NCBI GenBank assembly: GCA_027886185.1
Contig: WOAB01000893.1
Span: forward strand, 2,480,001-2,544,000
Direction: 5' to 3'
DNA length: 64,000 nucleotides
Source: Rheum nobile
Lineage: Eukaryota > Streptophyta > Magnoliopsida > Caryophyllales > Polygonaceae
The first letter of the stretch is position 1. Each line of letters opens with the position of its first letter. Shown piece by piece: positions 48,720-59,032 of this stretch. Below the pieces are notes generated by a model that was not told where the DNA came from, did not search any database, and saw only the letters and a list, made by a program, of their open reading frames with translations. Made by a program: the position numbers and the translations under genes.

Positions 48720-49030
48720 TTGACTTCCTACACAAAGCATCAGCAACCACGGTAGCCCTTTTCTGATTGATAAACAATATCTTTTCATAATCCTTAATCA
48801 ACTCTAGCAATCATCTTTGCCTCATGATCAATTCTCTCTTATACAATTTGAGCTGACGAAAAGCATACGCAATGACCTTCCCATTCTGCATCAAAACGCA
48901 ACCCAAACTTCGCTTAGACACATCACCGTAGATAACAAACCCTTTTTGTTTCCTATAGTAAAACCGACACTGACGCACTAATCAAACACTTCCTGAGTCC
49001 TTCGAAAACTCTCTCCTGACATTTCCCGTC
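48720..49030 (-). pseudogene. gypsy RT-RNase H relic
   Basis: Reading the minus strand: CQERVFEGLRKCL, then GFVIYGDVSKRSLGCVLMQ, then NGKVIAYAFRQLKLY, LLELIKDYEK and VVADALCRKS. This is the classic Ty3/gypsy RT end and RNase H, up to the linker before integrase. It carries an in-frame stop (RQR*LLEL) and small shifts. It is all that is left of pol inside the 1.36-kb interior. Confidence 0.85.
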
Positions 49031-49698
49031 GCAATCAAAATTCTTAGTCATACACAACCTGCCACAATCTGCCTATAGCAACCTGCGCATTCTACTTCTC
49101 AACTCAGTTGAACCCACAGTTGCGAAATTCCACTTTTCGATGTAGACTGAGTCATCTGTTTCTTATCGTCTCAAGCATCAATAGTCTGATCAGAATCAAC
49201 TGTAGCAGTCTTCATAATCAATCATTCATCAATACTCAAGGATTGTACAGCTATGCCTTACCATCAAAGTTCATCTCAGAACACAACCATATCTGAATGC
49301 GCTTAATCTGTCCTGCTCAACCCTAACAATAACAGTAGCATACAACAATTCATACAGAATCATCACCACTAAACACATCAACCTCTTGACGATAAGCCCA
49401 ACGACCTCATCCTCTACCATACTCATACTCTTTAAACCTCTAGCACGTCCCACTTACCAGGGAACGCACCATAAAATTTACTTAATAACATTAAACATCG
49501 CATATGAAATTAATCATCAATACTCAACATCACATATAATATATCAAACATTAGCACAAAACATCACAAACAACCAATACTTACCAACGCAACTCAATAC
49601 GGTTGACAGCAAGGATTCCTGATCACCCGATCGTCCACAACCACAACGTATAGAAATTCCCAAGTTGAAAACTCTGAAAGAACACATTTTTGAAAAGA
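49031..49698 (-). other. Leader/internal remnant of the nested gypsy element
   Basis: Non-coding sequence between the RT relic and the primer binding site. It should contain the leader and any remains of gag, but no gag motif was seen. Confidence 0.5.
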
Positions 49699-49710
49699 GC
49701 TCTGATACCA
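49699..49710 (-). other. Primer binding site (tRNA-iMet)
   Basis: TGGTATCAGAGC on the minus strand, five bases inside the 5' LTR. It is complementary to the 3' end of plant initiator tRNA-Met, the usual primer for gypsy and copia elements. Confidence 0.9.
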
Positions 49711-49715
49711 ACTTC

Positions 49716-52700
49716 TGTAACACCTCGGGCCAGAGGTGCTACAGTGCCATAGTCCCGAAGGACTATAAGGCGGGTGAAATAAAAATTTGCGAAACATAAC
49801 CCATATATATCAAAAGCAGCACATCGGAAAACCTGTACAACCTGTAAAACCTGTCCAGAGTTTGAAGCCACAATCAAACTTAACCTACAGAAAATACAAC
49901 ATTTTACAAACCAAAAACCAATACAACAAGTTCGACCCATACAAGGTCCAAAACCAAAACGACACGCACAACCAAGTCAAAGTCCAAACCAAAAGAGTAA
50001 AGCCTTCGACTCCAAACCGACGGTGATCAGGATCCTCCTTGCTGGCGCTAAATCTGCAAAGCCTGATTGACTGGGGGACCCGATACCCCAGCCAACCATG
50101 GCACGTAAACCGAGATTGGTCAGTCTTTTGAAAGACTATGGCAAGATTTCTCAAGCCAAAACAGTTCAAAACACATACATATATCACCAATCAACTCACA
50201 ACAACGACAACACGCCACACAATATATAATATCATAACTATACTTAATCATATCAACCAACCGATGCCAACCACACGTCAAAACATATACACACACTATC
50301 ACATACCATTCATTACACATCCTTATCCAACTCTTCACTATACTAACCTCAATCAATCCATCCTCAAACTCATCACAAGCATAAACGAATAAAACGATCC
50401 AATCCAACTTCACTGACACGTCCAATCCATCATTCTCTCTATTACTAATATCTCTTACTACTGACTTACGACCAAAGCTAACCAATTATACTGAACTCAC
50501 TACTGCACTAACACAACAAAATCAATTAACCTTCACATCAACAAACACATAAGCATCAATGAGATAATCATCACATATAAACATAACAAAATAACGATCC
50601 AGGCCAGCCACCCTTCTGGTGTCGTCGGTTCGTCAACCACGACTGCAACTCATACCTTCAAACTCAACTCGTATTGGCCCACACCCTCAAGATGGAAACC
50701 AATCTATACACTCAAACAACACAACCAACATTCATAATCCACCAGCTACCAACAATAACCATACCAACAGAAATTCACAACCTTGACCAGTTACAATCAA
50801 TCACTATAACACACGAAATTCACAATCACAACCACTATTCAACATACAACCAATATACACACAATCAATAATCAAGTATACCCTCACTATTCAACACACA
50901 ACCAATAAGGTACACATAACAGTCACATAATCCGACCAATTCAACCAAGTAAGGTACAAATAACAGTCACACAATCCGACCAATTCAACCAAGTAACTCA
51001 ACTCATCAAACACAAACAACTCAAACACAGCTCCAAACCAATCTCCAATTCAACCTCCAATCCATTCCAACCCTTGGCCCTTAACGACGTAGGCGTATAC
51101 CTTGTATACCCTGCGCGGTTTGGTGAGTATATCATCACCTGGCCCTTCGACCTCCAATTCCATTTCAACCCTTGGCCCTTAACGACGTAGGCGTAAACCC
51201 TACGCGGTTTGGTGGAATCCATTCCTACCTTCAGCCCTTAACGACGTAGGCGTATACCTTGTATACCCTACGCGGTTTGGTGAAATCCCTTTCAAATCCT
51301 TGGCCCTTAACGACGTAGGCGTATACCTTGTATACCCTGCGCGGTTGGGTGAAATTCATTCCAACCCTTGGCCCATCGACCTCCAATCAACAACAATCCA
51401 ACCACCACACCGACAACTAATCAATTAATACACACGACCACTATTAACACATTTTCACATGCACACACACAATCCAACACACACATACACACATTCAATC
51501 CAACACACACACACGATCCAACACACACACACACACACATTCAATCCAACACACACACACACGATCCCACACACACACACACACATTCAATCCAACACAC
51601 ACACGCACACATTCAACACACACACCCATTCAATCCAACATACACACACACATTCAACACACACATACACACATTCAATCCAACACACATACACGATCCA
51701 ACACACACACACACACACGTTCAATCCAACACACACACACACACATTCAACACACACACCCATTCAATCCAACATACACACACACATTCAACACACACAT
51801 ACATTCAACACACACACCCATTTAATCCAACAACACTATTTACGACAATCAATCATATTTAGTCACAATTGACTACCACGCCCACATTTAATCAATCACG
51901 ATACCAGACAATTACTATCACGCACACATACCCATATTCAACCAAGCAACGGTAAACTTAATTATGAAATAAATTAGGCATAAATCAATTTATAAAAATA
52001 TATAAGTTAGCAAGGATCCTCTTGCCTCAAGTCGAACCACAACGATCCCAGAGGTCTCCAAACCACTCGAACGAACCTGAGACAACAAACCGAGCAAAAA
52101 CCCTGGCGTTAAATCATACCAAACCACAACTAGAGAAAACCCCCAAATTCAAACCCTAACTCAATACCTTCCAAAATTCAGCACTACACACACACAAATC
52201 AACCCAAGCTCCACACAGAATTCCTCTTCAACTGCCCACGAAGAACAATTCAATATCAATTCGGACCCCCATACAACATCAATTCAAAATAATACAATAT
52301 CAATTCGAAATTAACCCAACCCAAGCTCACCTCGACGACAACCAAGCGGTAGTCACCAAGAAGGACTCCTCGTCGCTGGAACCACAACAACAACACAGAA
52401 CCGCAGCTGCATAGCTCCAAATTCGGACACACAAAAAAATTCAGCAAAGGAATTCAGTCCACGCAGGACAACAACAACAAATCAGACCCAAATTCAACAA
52501 CAACACCAACCAACCTTACCTCTTCATTAGCCTCGCCGGAAAGAGGGCTCCCGACGCCGGAGACGACAACCACGACGATGGACTGCAGAAGCTCGAACCA
52601 GCAGCGGCGCGCGGCTCCACAGCAGCAGCGAACACGAACAACAACAACCCACCCCAGCAGAAACGACAGCACGCGGGCTCGCCGGAGGGGGAAGCTGGGT

Positions 52701-52895
52701 GAGCACCGGAGAAGGCTCGGATTCGGGAGGAAGGAGAAGGGAGCTCGGCTGAACACAAGGGGAGGGATCGTGAGAGAGAGAGAACCGAGAGAGTTAGGGA
52801 TTTTAATCCCAAAAATTTCCATTTCTCCCCTTTTAAGCAAAACCCATAATTAATTTACCAAAATGCCATTACCTTATTTTATTTGGGGTATTTCA
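49716..52895 (-). repeat. 5' LTR of the nested gypsy element
   Basis: Counterpart of 45152-48359, 28 bp shorter overall because of repeat-number differences. It contains the same minisatellite (51075-51360) and CA-rich tract (51430-51835). Confidence 0.92.
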
Positions 52896-54508
52896 GTTGT
52901 ACACAACTATTACCACCTTTTGCAGCAGATTGTTTTGATATACTAAAGTTTAAGAAACAATATAGTAAACTATTTACAATTAATATATCAAAATATCAAA
53001 ACAATTTCATAAACAGATATGTAAAAATACCAAATAAGAATATAACTTTCCTTGAACTTTGAAATCTTGCTAATACTTTCATCGTCAAAATACACCCTTG
53101 TGCCATAATATCCATTTGACACATTAGGTGAATTATTCCATTTCCCAAGCTTCGCGAACTGAACTATAACAACGACCGTATTTTGATTTGATGCGCCAAT
53201 AAATGGATGACATAACTCAGCAAAATCATCCCATAGAGTACAATTAATGATATTGTTACTGTAATGTGAAGAAAAAAAAGGTTAGAAATCATCATTTTGC
53301 TTAACAGAAAATATTTATTGTGTCTAATGATATTAAATATTAATAAATAATGATAACTATTTAATACCTTGCATCCATTAATTGCAAATTAATTCTTTTA
53401 CCATCTTTACCATTGCTTTTAGTAAAGGTCACTATTTGATCACCAATTCCAACCAATTGACCAATAACATCTACATATAAAATGTAAAATATTAATGAAG
53501 CATATTATACACAAACAAAATAGTTGAATGATTTTAATATGAAAATATCCAAAAACAACTTACCATAAAGAAATCCTTTATCCAGTGACTCGTCGAGGAT
53601 TTTTTCAAATGCAGTAAAGTTGAATCCATGAACAGGAATAGAAATGGTCGAACATAGTTTAACGGTAGTGTTCCGATAAAATATGACCTTATACTTGTGA
53701 TCAGAAAACTTAAATGGTATATCATATAGGGCAACTCCGAAATTTGAAATCAAATAAGCACCTCCTTCTTTTAATAAAGATAAGCTAACCATGAAAGCTT
53801 CTTTAATTACTGCATGGATTTTGTCACCCTGAAAAATGATATCACAGAATTAAAATCACAGAATTGAATTTAATTGCAAGATTAGGCACACAATTTTGTA
53901 AATACACAAAGCAATCTGTTAATATATAAACTGCTAATATGTACCTGCTCATCCATTAGAATTAGTTCAGTCGTTCCGTATTGAGTTGGATCGTCTTTCT
54001 TTGGAACTTTAAATAAACGGATTACACGAACCTTAAGTTTATGATTACCTCGGGTACCTGTAATATCCTTCACGTGCTGTATAATTTTTGACATCTACAA
54101 TTCAGAATAAACAATTCAGTATTTATATTAACATGAACATAAAATATGAATTACACCAAAAAATGAATTTATGAAATAGAATCGGTTTTTAATACAACAA
54201 AATTTAAACCCCATCTGAAAATAATTGGTATACTTTCAGTTTTAAACTCTGTATATGATTTCTGCATTTACTGGAAAATTCTGAATTCTTTAATAGCTAT
54301 GTTGTGTTGCAGAATATTTTGTCATGGTGTAAATATCTCGAGATTGCTGAGGATTGCACATATCTATTTGTCTATATACATACCCTCATCAAAGAAATAA
54401 TAAACGTAAGTTCTTTGTCTATATATATCTATTTTGCTCTTGGCTCCGATGTATATATGAAAGACATCTTTTTCAAATGACATTGTTGAAAATAGAGGGT
54501 GTATTATT

Positions 54509-54598
54509 AGTCGGTGTAGATTATGCTCCGAGAGAGTATTTGTTTCATTGGTAAAAGTACTAATGTAATAGTCTCTCGGAGCATAATCTGCACCGACT
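54509..54598. ncRNA. Near-perfect hairpin, candidate small-RNA precursor or MITE-like palindrome
   Basis: The arms 54509-54535 and 54572-54598 are 27 nt each and pair at 26 positions; the single T/C difference becomes a G-U or A-C pair depending on strand. The loop is 36 nt. Arm core: TTATGCTCCGAGAGA. Size and pairing resemble a plant miRNA or small-RNA precursor, but the pairing is more perfect than is typical of old miRNAs. It sits upstream of the RPA start, inside the Helitron 5' part. Confidence 0.5.
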
Positions 54599-54599
54599 T

Positions 54600-55920
54600 A
54601 GGTAAACATGCCTCATTAAAGAACAAAAACAATAATTTATTTCCTACTTATGCATGATCTATTTCTCTGTCTCTCTCTTTTAATCTACTGTCTTTTTCTG
54701 AAAACATTTTTGTTTTATTTTTTTCTCTTGATGAGGATGTCTGGAGGTTGAGCACAGATATGGAAGAAAGATGTCCTGCCCAGTTCCAAAGTGATCAATG
54801 TAAGCACAATCTATGTCTTTCTGTATCTATCTCTTTCTATCTGTATCAGTTTCTATGCAAATATACAGTTTAATTTATGTCATGGAGCATTGCTTTGTAC
54901 ATAAACTGAGACAATTCTTTTCATATGAACATATCTGTAGTTTGGTGAAGAGATATGGAAGGGGATGATGTTCTGGCAATTCTTTTCATATGAACATATC
55001 TATAGGTTATGAATTAATACCTTGGTACCCGTGTTCTGGATTTGCTCAAAACAAATCTGCAACAAAAACAAAAAGGAATCAGTTATGATTGAAATGTTAA
55101 ATCTGAATACTGAGTTGTTCTTTAACATTACCTCTGAATGTCTGTATTCTGCTAGTGTAGGGTTTTAACATAGCTGAAAAAGTTATTTTATAGCCCACTA
55201 TGACGGAGATGGAGTCATGCTTACATTTATGGCTGTTTTCTGAAAAAAATATTTTATTTTTGGAATGCATAGATTTCTCTATATATTTTCTTCTTAGTAA
55301 TCCTAGCAAATTTGTACATATACTATTCTGTAAGGCTCTTAATTATTCTGTGATATGCTTTGTTTATTTTTGTCAGATATTGTATTTAGTTGCGACATTT
55401 ATGGATGTTTTCTGATATGCAGATTATCTGCCATTGGGAAACAGAAAAGGGTCGACCCATTGTCTGAATATATGCAATTGTGTAATTTTTATACAGGTTT
55501 ACAAAGTTGTGCAATATATTTTGTAATTTGCTGTGCAGGTTTATGTTTTGTAATGTGTTATGGTTAATTTTGTCTTTTTTGCATTTGCGTATTATGTTTT
55601 GTAATATGTGGTCTGGTTTTGTGCATTATGTGGTCATATTTGTGGTTGGTTCAGTCATTCCATTAGGTGCAATATTTGTCGTAAGTTTGTTCCTTAATTT
55701 TCATATTTTTAATGCACAATTTTTCATCCAGCAGGTTTTTAAATCATTTACAGCAAATTCATTTTTTCTCAAAAACCTTCTTAATTATTTGATTTTATTC
55801 TGTAATATTTCCCTGTTGGTTTTGATTCCTTTTTGTTATGGGAAACAATAAGATCTCAAACAAATTACCGTCCAAAACTAATATCAGCATCAGAGATTTT
55901 CCTAAAAATAATAATTAAGC
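54600..55920. other. Helitron 5' part, no recognised gene
   Basis: T-rich plus strand with repeated TTTGTAAT/GTTTTGTAATATG words. The open frames at 55355-55851 are compositional (F, L, V, C-rich) and not supported as genes. Confidence 0.4.
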
Positions 55921-55929
55921 GATTAAATG

Positions 55930-56038
55930 ACACGTGATAAAATAATCCGCAAGTGACACGTGCCAGCGGAAAATGCGGGTGTAATGCGGAGGCGCGTGCT
56001 GCTCAGCCGCCATTTTGTTTTAGTTATTATATAGTAGA
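55930..56038 (-). other. Helitron 5' terminus
   Basis: Reads TCTACTATATAATAACT from 56038, then AAAATGGCGGC and a GC-rich stretch with two CACGTG-type words (about 55930 and 55955). TCTACTATA-type starts mark the 5' ends of plant Helitrons, the site of Rep nicking. Confidence 0.8.
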
Positions 56039-56629
56039 TTAACATCATCAATGTACGCTATCCATCTTCAATCTTCACGAATATTGACTAAAGTATACGA
56101 TTCAATGTACATCCATATAAAATAAGATTTTTTTTAATGTGTGTCCATGGGCACACTCTAAGAAGTTCATTTTTAACAATAATCTTTTTAATCATTAATT
56201 TACTCTTTTTTTGAAGGGTTTATTCATTCTCTTTTAGAGATTATTTTAAATATAATTTTTTATTTTAACTTGATAATATGTCGTACAAAAACTGATAAAA
56301 TAAATATCTTAATGAATATTAACATCATTCAGTTATCAAGATACTTTTTAATATGGCGTGAGTCACATCTCTGTCAATTGAGGGTGTATTTAGTAAAAGC
56401 ACAACTTAATATTTCTAAACGTTGAAAGTTATAAGTCACGGAACCTTACAAGATAAAGCTAGTCAAATGAACCATCATAGTTAGTTTGAGCTTTTATATA
56501 TTAGGGTTCCTTCTCATTAGAGTTTAAAATACTTAAATTTGTTGACTTGCTTTGAAGTCATGCGATCCGATATTGAAGGTTTGACCCATAATTCTTCCGA
56601 CCCATTTCCTCGACGCGCTTATACATTTA
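56039..56629. other. Intergenic flank, nothing recognised
   Basis: AT-rich host DNA to the right of the Helitron. It should be contiguous with 29684-29748 in the pre-insertion allele. Confidence 0.4.
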
Positions 56630-56961
56630 GGGGACGTTTAGTAAAAATTAGATATCGGGTTAAAATGAGGTATCGGGTTGAAAATGTATGGATTTGAAAA
56701 GTAGTAGATGAATTTATGTGTTTGGTTAATATTTTGGATTGAAGTTATATTAGTGCTTTATCACCCATTATCTCACCATTCCCCATTCCTCCCCTTCAAA
56801 CCCAAATATTTTGAGGGGTTTCAAAACCTCTTTTTGATTGGGGTTGGGGTATGAATTTGATTCCAGATTTGTATTAACCAAATGTTGGATTTTGGGTTGG
56901 GATTCCTCAACCCCTCCCAACCCCAAAGCTGAGCACTTAACCCCTCAAAACAAACAGCCCC
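56630..56961. mobile_element. PIF/Harbinger (Tourist-like) MITE
   Basis: The left end GGGGACGTTTAGTAAAA and the inverted right end GGGGCTGTTTGTTTTG form imperfect TIRs. A TTA target duplication lies on both sides (56627-56629 and 56962-56964). 332 bp, non-coding. Confidence 0.8.
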
Positions 56962-56964
56962 TTA

Positions 56965-57700
56965 GGCTTTCTTGGGTAAATTTATACAGTTGAAGATGAA
57001 ATTTATAATAGGCGAAACTGATTGAAAAGTTAAAATTGATTTTTCTGGACTAGTTTATCTTTCTGGGCAAATTTAAGCTTGCTAGTATATAAGTTTGAGG
57101 GTTTAGATTATTTTTCTAGGAAAATTTAAAATTCTATAAGCTATGATTAGCTTACATAAGCTACATTTACCGAACACATCAATGAGTACTTGTTTTTAAA
57201 CATAAGCTTGCATATAAGTGCTAACGAACGGAGTTAGTCTTTCGGGAAATCATGTAGTGGAGTTAAAACTTATGAGGTTAATTTTAACTTATTATAATTA
57301 ATATTTCATTCTGCAAGAAGAAAATGTTCATTAACTCTAAAGGCCCATTAAGAGGCTTCCAAGAAGAAAATATGTATTTAATGCTTTCTTCTAACCGTAG
57401 ATAAGGATCTCATTCATTCAATTCTCCTACTCTGAAACCCTATCCATCATTGACATTTGGTGATATTTAACTTGAGCGTCAGAGGTGAAACGGGGGACAA
57501 AGCTCCGCATTTGGCCTTTTTCTATCTTCGTAGAGCACCAGAATGAGGATGTGAAGGATCGACGTTCGTCGGAGTTGCGAATTCTCATCGTCGTCATCAA
57601 CAATTTATTATGGTACAAAATTATGCTATCACAATTGGCACTGTCCTGTGGAAAACGAAGGCGACGATGATCGTCGACGACGCACCCAGAAAGATGGATT
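56965..57700. other. Intergenic, no supported gene
   Basis: AT-rich to about 57410, then more mixed. The short opposing open frames at 57427-57670 overlap on both strands and show no family motif. Confidence 0.35.
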
Positions 57701-57718
57701 CCTTCTCGAATAAATCCC

Positions 57719-58250
57719 GCGACAGAATTTTCAAATCAGTACAACTTTTGATTCACTTGTCCATTTCACGTGAAATTTGGAGGAGTTACACTAGAAGTCA
57801 AAGTTTCTATGAGATTTGAAGTCACTCAATTCCAACTTATGTGAAACGGGAACAACTTCGCCAAAGTCGGCGTCAAATTCATTTAAAAATCCTGCAACCG
57901 AATTTTCAAATCACTGCAATTTTCGATTCACTTGTCCATTTCACGTGAAATTTAAAGAAGTTAAACTAGACTCTTCAAGGTTTCTTTGAGATTTGTAGTC
58001 ACTCCATTCTGACATCTATGCAACAAGAAAGACTTTGCCAAATTCGGGGTCAAATTCAGAGAAAAAAAATGCGACAGAATTTTCGAATCACTATAACTTT
58101 CAATTTGCTCATCTGTTTTGCTTGAAATTTGGAGGGATCAAACTAGACTCCTCAAGGTTTATATGGGATTTGGAATCACTATGTTCCAACTTTTGTACAA
58201 CAAGAATGATTCCGCCAAAGACAAGACCAAATTCAGAGAAGAACACACGG
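57719..58250. repeat. Three tandem copies of a unit of about 175 bp
   Basis: Units begin with GCGACAGAATTTTCAAATCA-like words at 57719, 57894 and 58071 (periods 175 and 177). They share CACTTGTCCATTTCACGTGA, TGAGATTTG and the closing GCCAAA...GTCAAATTC. Divergence is moderate. The wording resembles plant LTR U3 repeats, but no LTR ends were found here. Confidence 0.8.
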
Positions 58251-58559
58251 CTAGCGCAGCTGGCACAAGAGCTGATATTCTATTCCCTACACCGGGTTGA
58301 CCCACGTTCAACTCGATCGATAAATTTCTACACCAAACTTGTTCAAGATAAATTCAATTTAATCAATATTGATGTAATTTGAATAATTAGATTTAATTAT
58401 TCTATTAATATATGTTTATGTCATGTCGATACAAACTTTAAGGAAAATCGCTAACTAAAGCGACTCATGGATTCCGTCGACAAAGATGATTGGTCGCTTG
58501 GAAGTGGGATCAAAATGCTTGCTATGAAAGACTGATAATCATGACACTGAAATTAAGGT

Positions 58560-58850
58560 ATGGGGCACGAGCTGTCATTAAGCCTATGGGTCGTAGGGGC
58601 ATAAGCTGCCATCCTATTCTATTAGCCTACGGACCATAGGGGCACGAGCTGCCATCAAGTCTTGTTTCTATTTGCCTACGGGCCACAGGGGCACATGCTA
58701 CCATCTTCATCCAATTAGCCTTCAGGCTGCAGGGGCACGAGTTGCCATCAATTTTATTTCTATTAGCCTATGGGCCACAGGGGTACGAGCTGCCATCTTC
58801 ACTATATATAGTGTTCAGGCCGCATGGGCATGAACTATCATGTATGCTAG
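58560..58850. repeat. Minisatellite GGGGCACGAGCTGCCATC
   Basis: About seven diverged units of roughly 38-48 bp, each with GGGGCACGAGCTGCCATC and ATTAGCCTACGGGCC variants (near 58566, 58600, 58641, 58688, 58732, 58780 and 58825). Confidence 0.8.
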
Positions 58851-58873
58851 AGCACGGGCTGCTCGGGAATCAA

Positions 58874-59032
58874 AAGGACACGAGCTGTCAAAACCAAGGC
58901 ATCGGCTATGCACTAAGGACACAAGATGTCAAAACCAAGGCATCAGTTATGCACTAAGGACACAAGCTGTCAAAACCAAGGCATCGACTATGCACTAAAG
59001 ACACAAGCTGTCAAAACCAATGCATCGGTTAT
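58874..59032. repeat. 41-bp tandem repeat, four copies
   Basis: The unit contains AAGGACACAAGCTGTCAAAA and CCAAGGCATCGGCTATGCAC. It ends exactly where the LTR begins (59033). The ACACAAGCTGTCA word is a variant of the neighbouring minisatellite core, so the two arrays are probably related. Confidence 0.85.

Larger units (their letters stand above)
45152..52895 (-). mobile_element. Ty3/gypsy LTR retrotransposon with very long LTRs, non-autonomous
   Basis: Two LTRs of about 3.2 kb bracket only 1356 bp of internal DNA. The flanks are GCTGT (45147-45151) and GTTGT (52896-52900), a 5-bp duplication with one mismatch. The insertion splits an RPA exon. Removing it restores the RPA frame at ...CVQ|LSSERS. 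The primer site, polypurine tract and RT-RNase H relic all read on the minus strand. Most of gag-pol is missing. Confidence 0.92.
43979..54094 (-). pseudogene. Helitron RPA70-like ssDNA-binding protein, interrupted by an LTR element
   Basis: Starts MSKIIQHVKDITGTRG at 54094. Exons: 53945-54094, 53564-53828, 53368-53470, 53047-53258, then a split exon (about 52896-52945 and 45046-45146), 44775-44932, 44579-44699, 44291-44477 and 43979-44212. The N-terminal OB fold (VRVIRLFKVP, LILMDEQ) is followed by a second (IINCTLWDDFAEL) and a zinc-binding C-terminal OB fold (CKRC...FWCRKC, QLTIFDREATQFL). The tail is acidic then basic and ends KKVKKEKLD. Plant Helitrons commonly carry such RPA genes, presumed to protect single-stranded intermediates. 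Two lesions: the 7.7-kb LTR element, and one extra A in an 8-A run (44422-44429) that shifts frame before LFRVLISQFN. The splice joining the fourth and fifth exons is uncertain. Confidence 0.88.
29749..56038 (-). mobile_element. Helitron, 26.3 kb, RepHel plus RPA type
   Basis: On the minus strand the 5' end is TCTACTATATAATAACT at 56038. The 3' end is a CCCGTG-CAAGA-CACGGG hairpin (29760-29776), then TATTACA and CTAG (29749-29752). The bases outside are A (5') and T (3'), the expected A|T target with no duplication. Inside, on the same strand, are a Rep/helicase gene and an RPA-like gene, the known gene set of plant autonomous Helitrons. Subtracting the 7.74-kb LTR element leaves about 18.5 kb. 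Both element genes carry disabling mutations. Confidence 0.85.

Noticed and set aside
51368..51872. Two overlapping His/Thr-rich open frames of 137-164 codons
   Set aside because: Products of the (ACAC)n tract; frames without stops are expected from the repeat itself.
55355..55851. Hydrophobic membrane-protein-like open frames
   Set aside because: T-rich repeated TTTGTAAT words give runs of F, L, V and C; no start context, splice sites or family.
58560..59032. CRISPR-like array of short repeats
   Set aside because: Eukaryotic minisatellite; units abut without unique spacers of constant size and no cas genes exist here.
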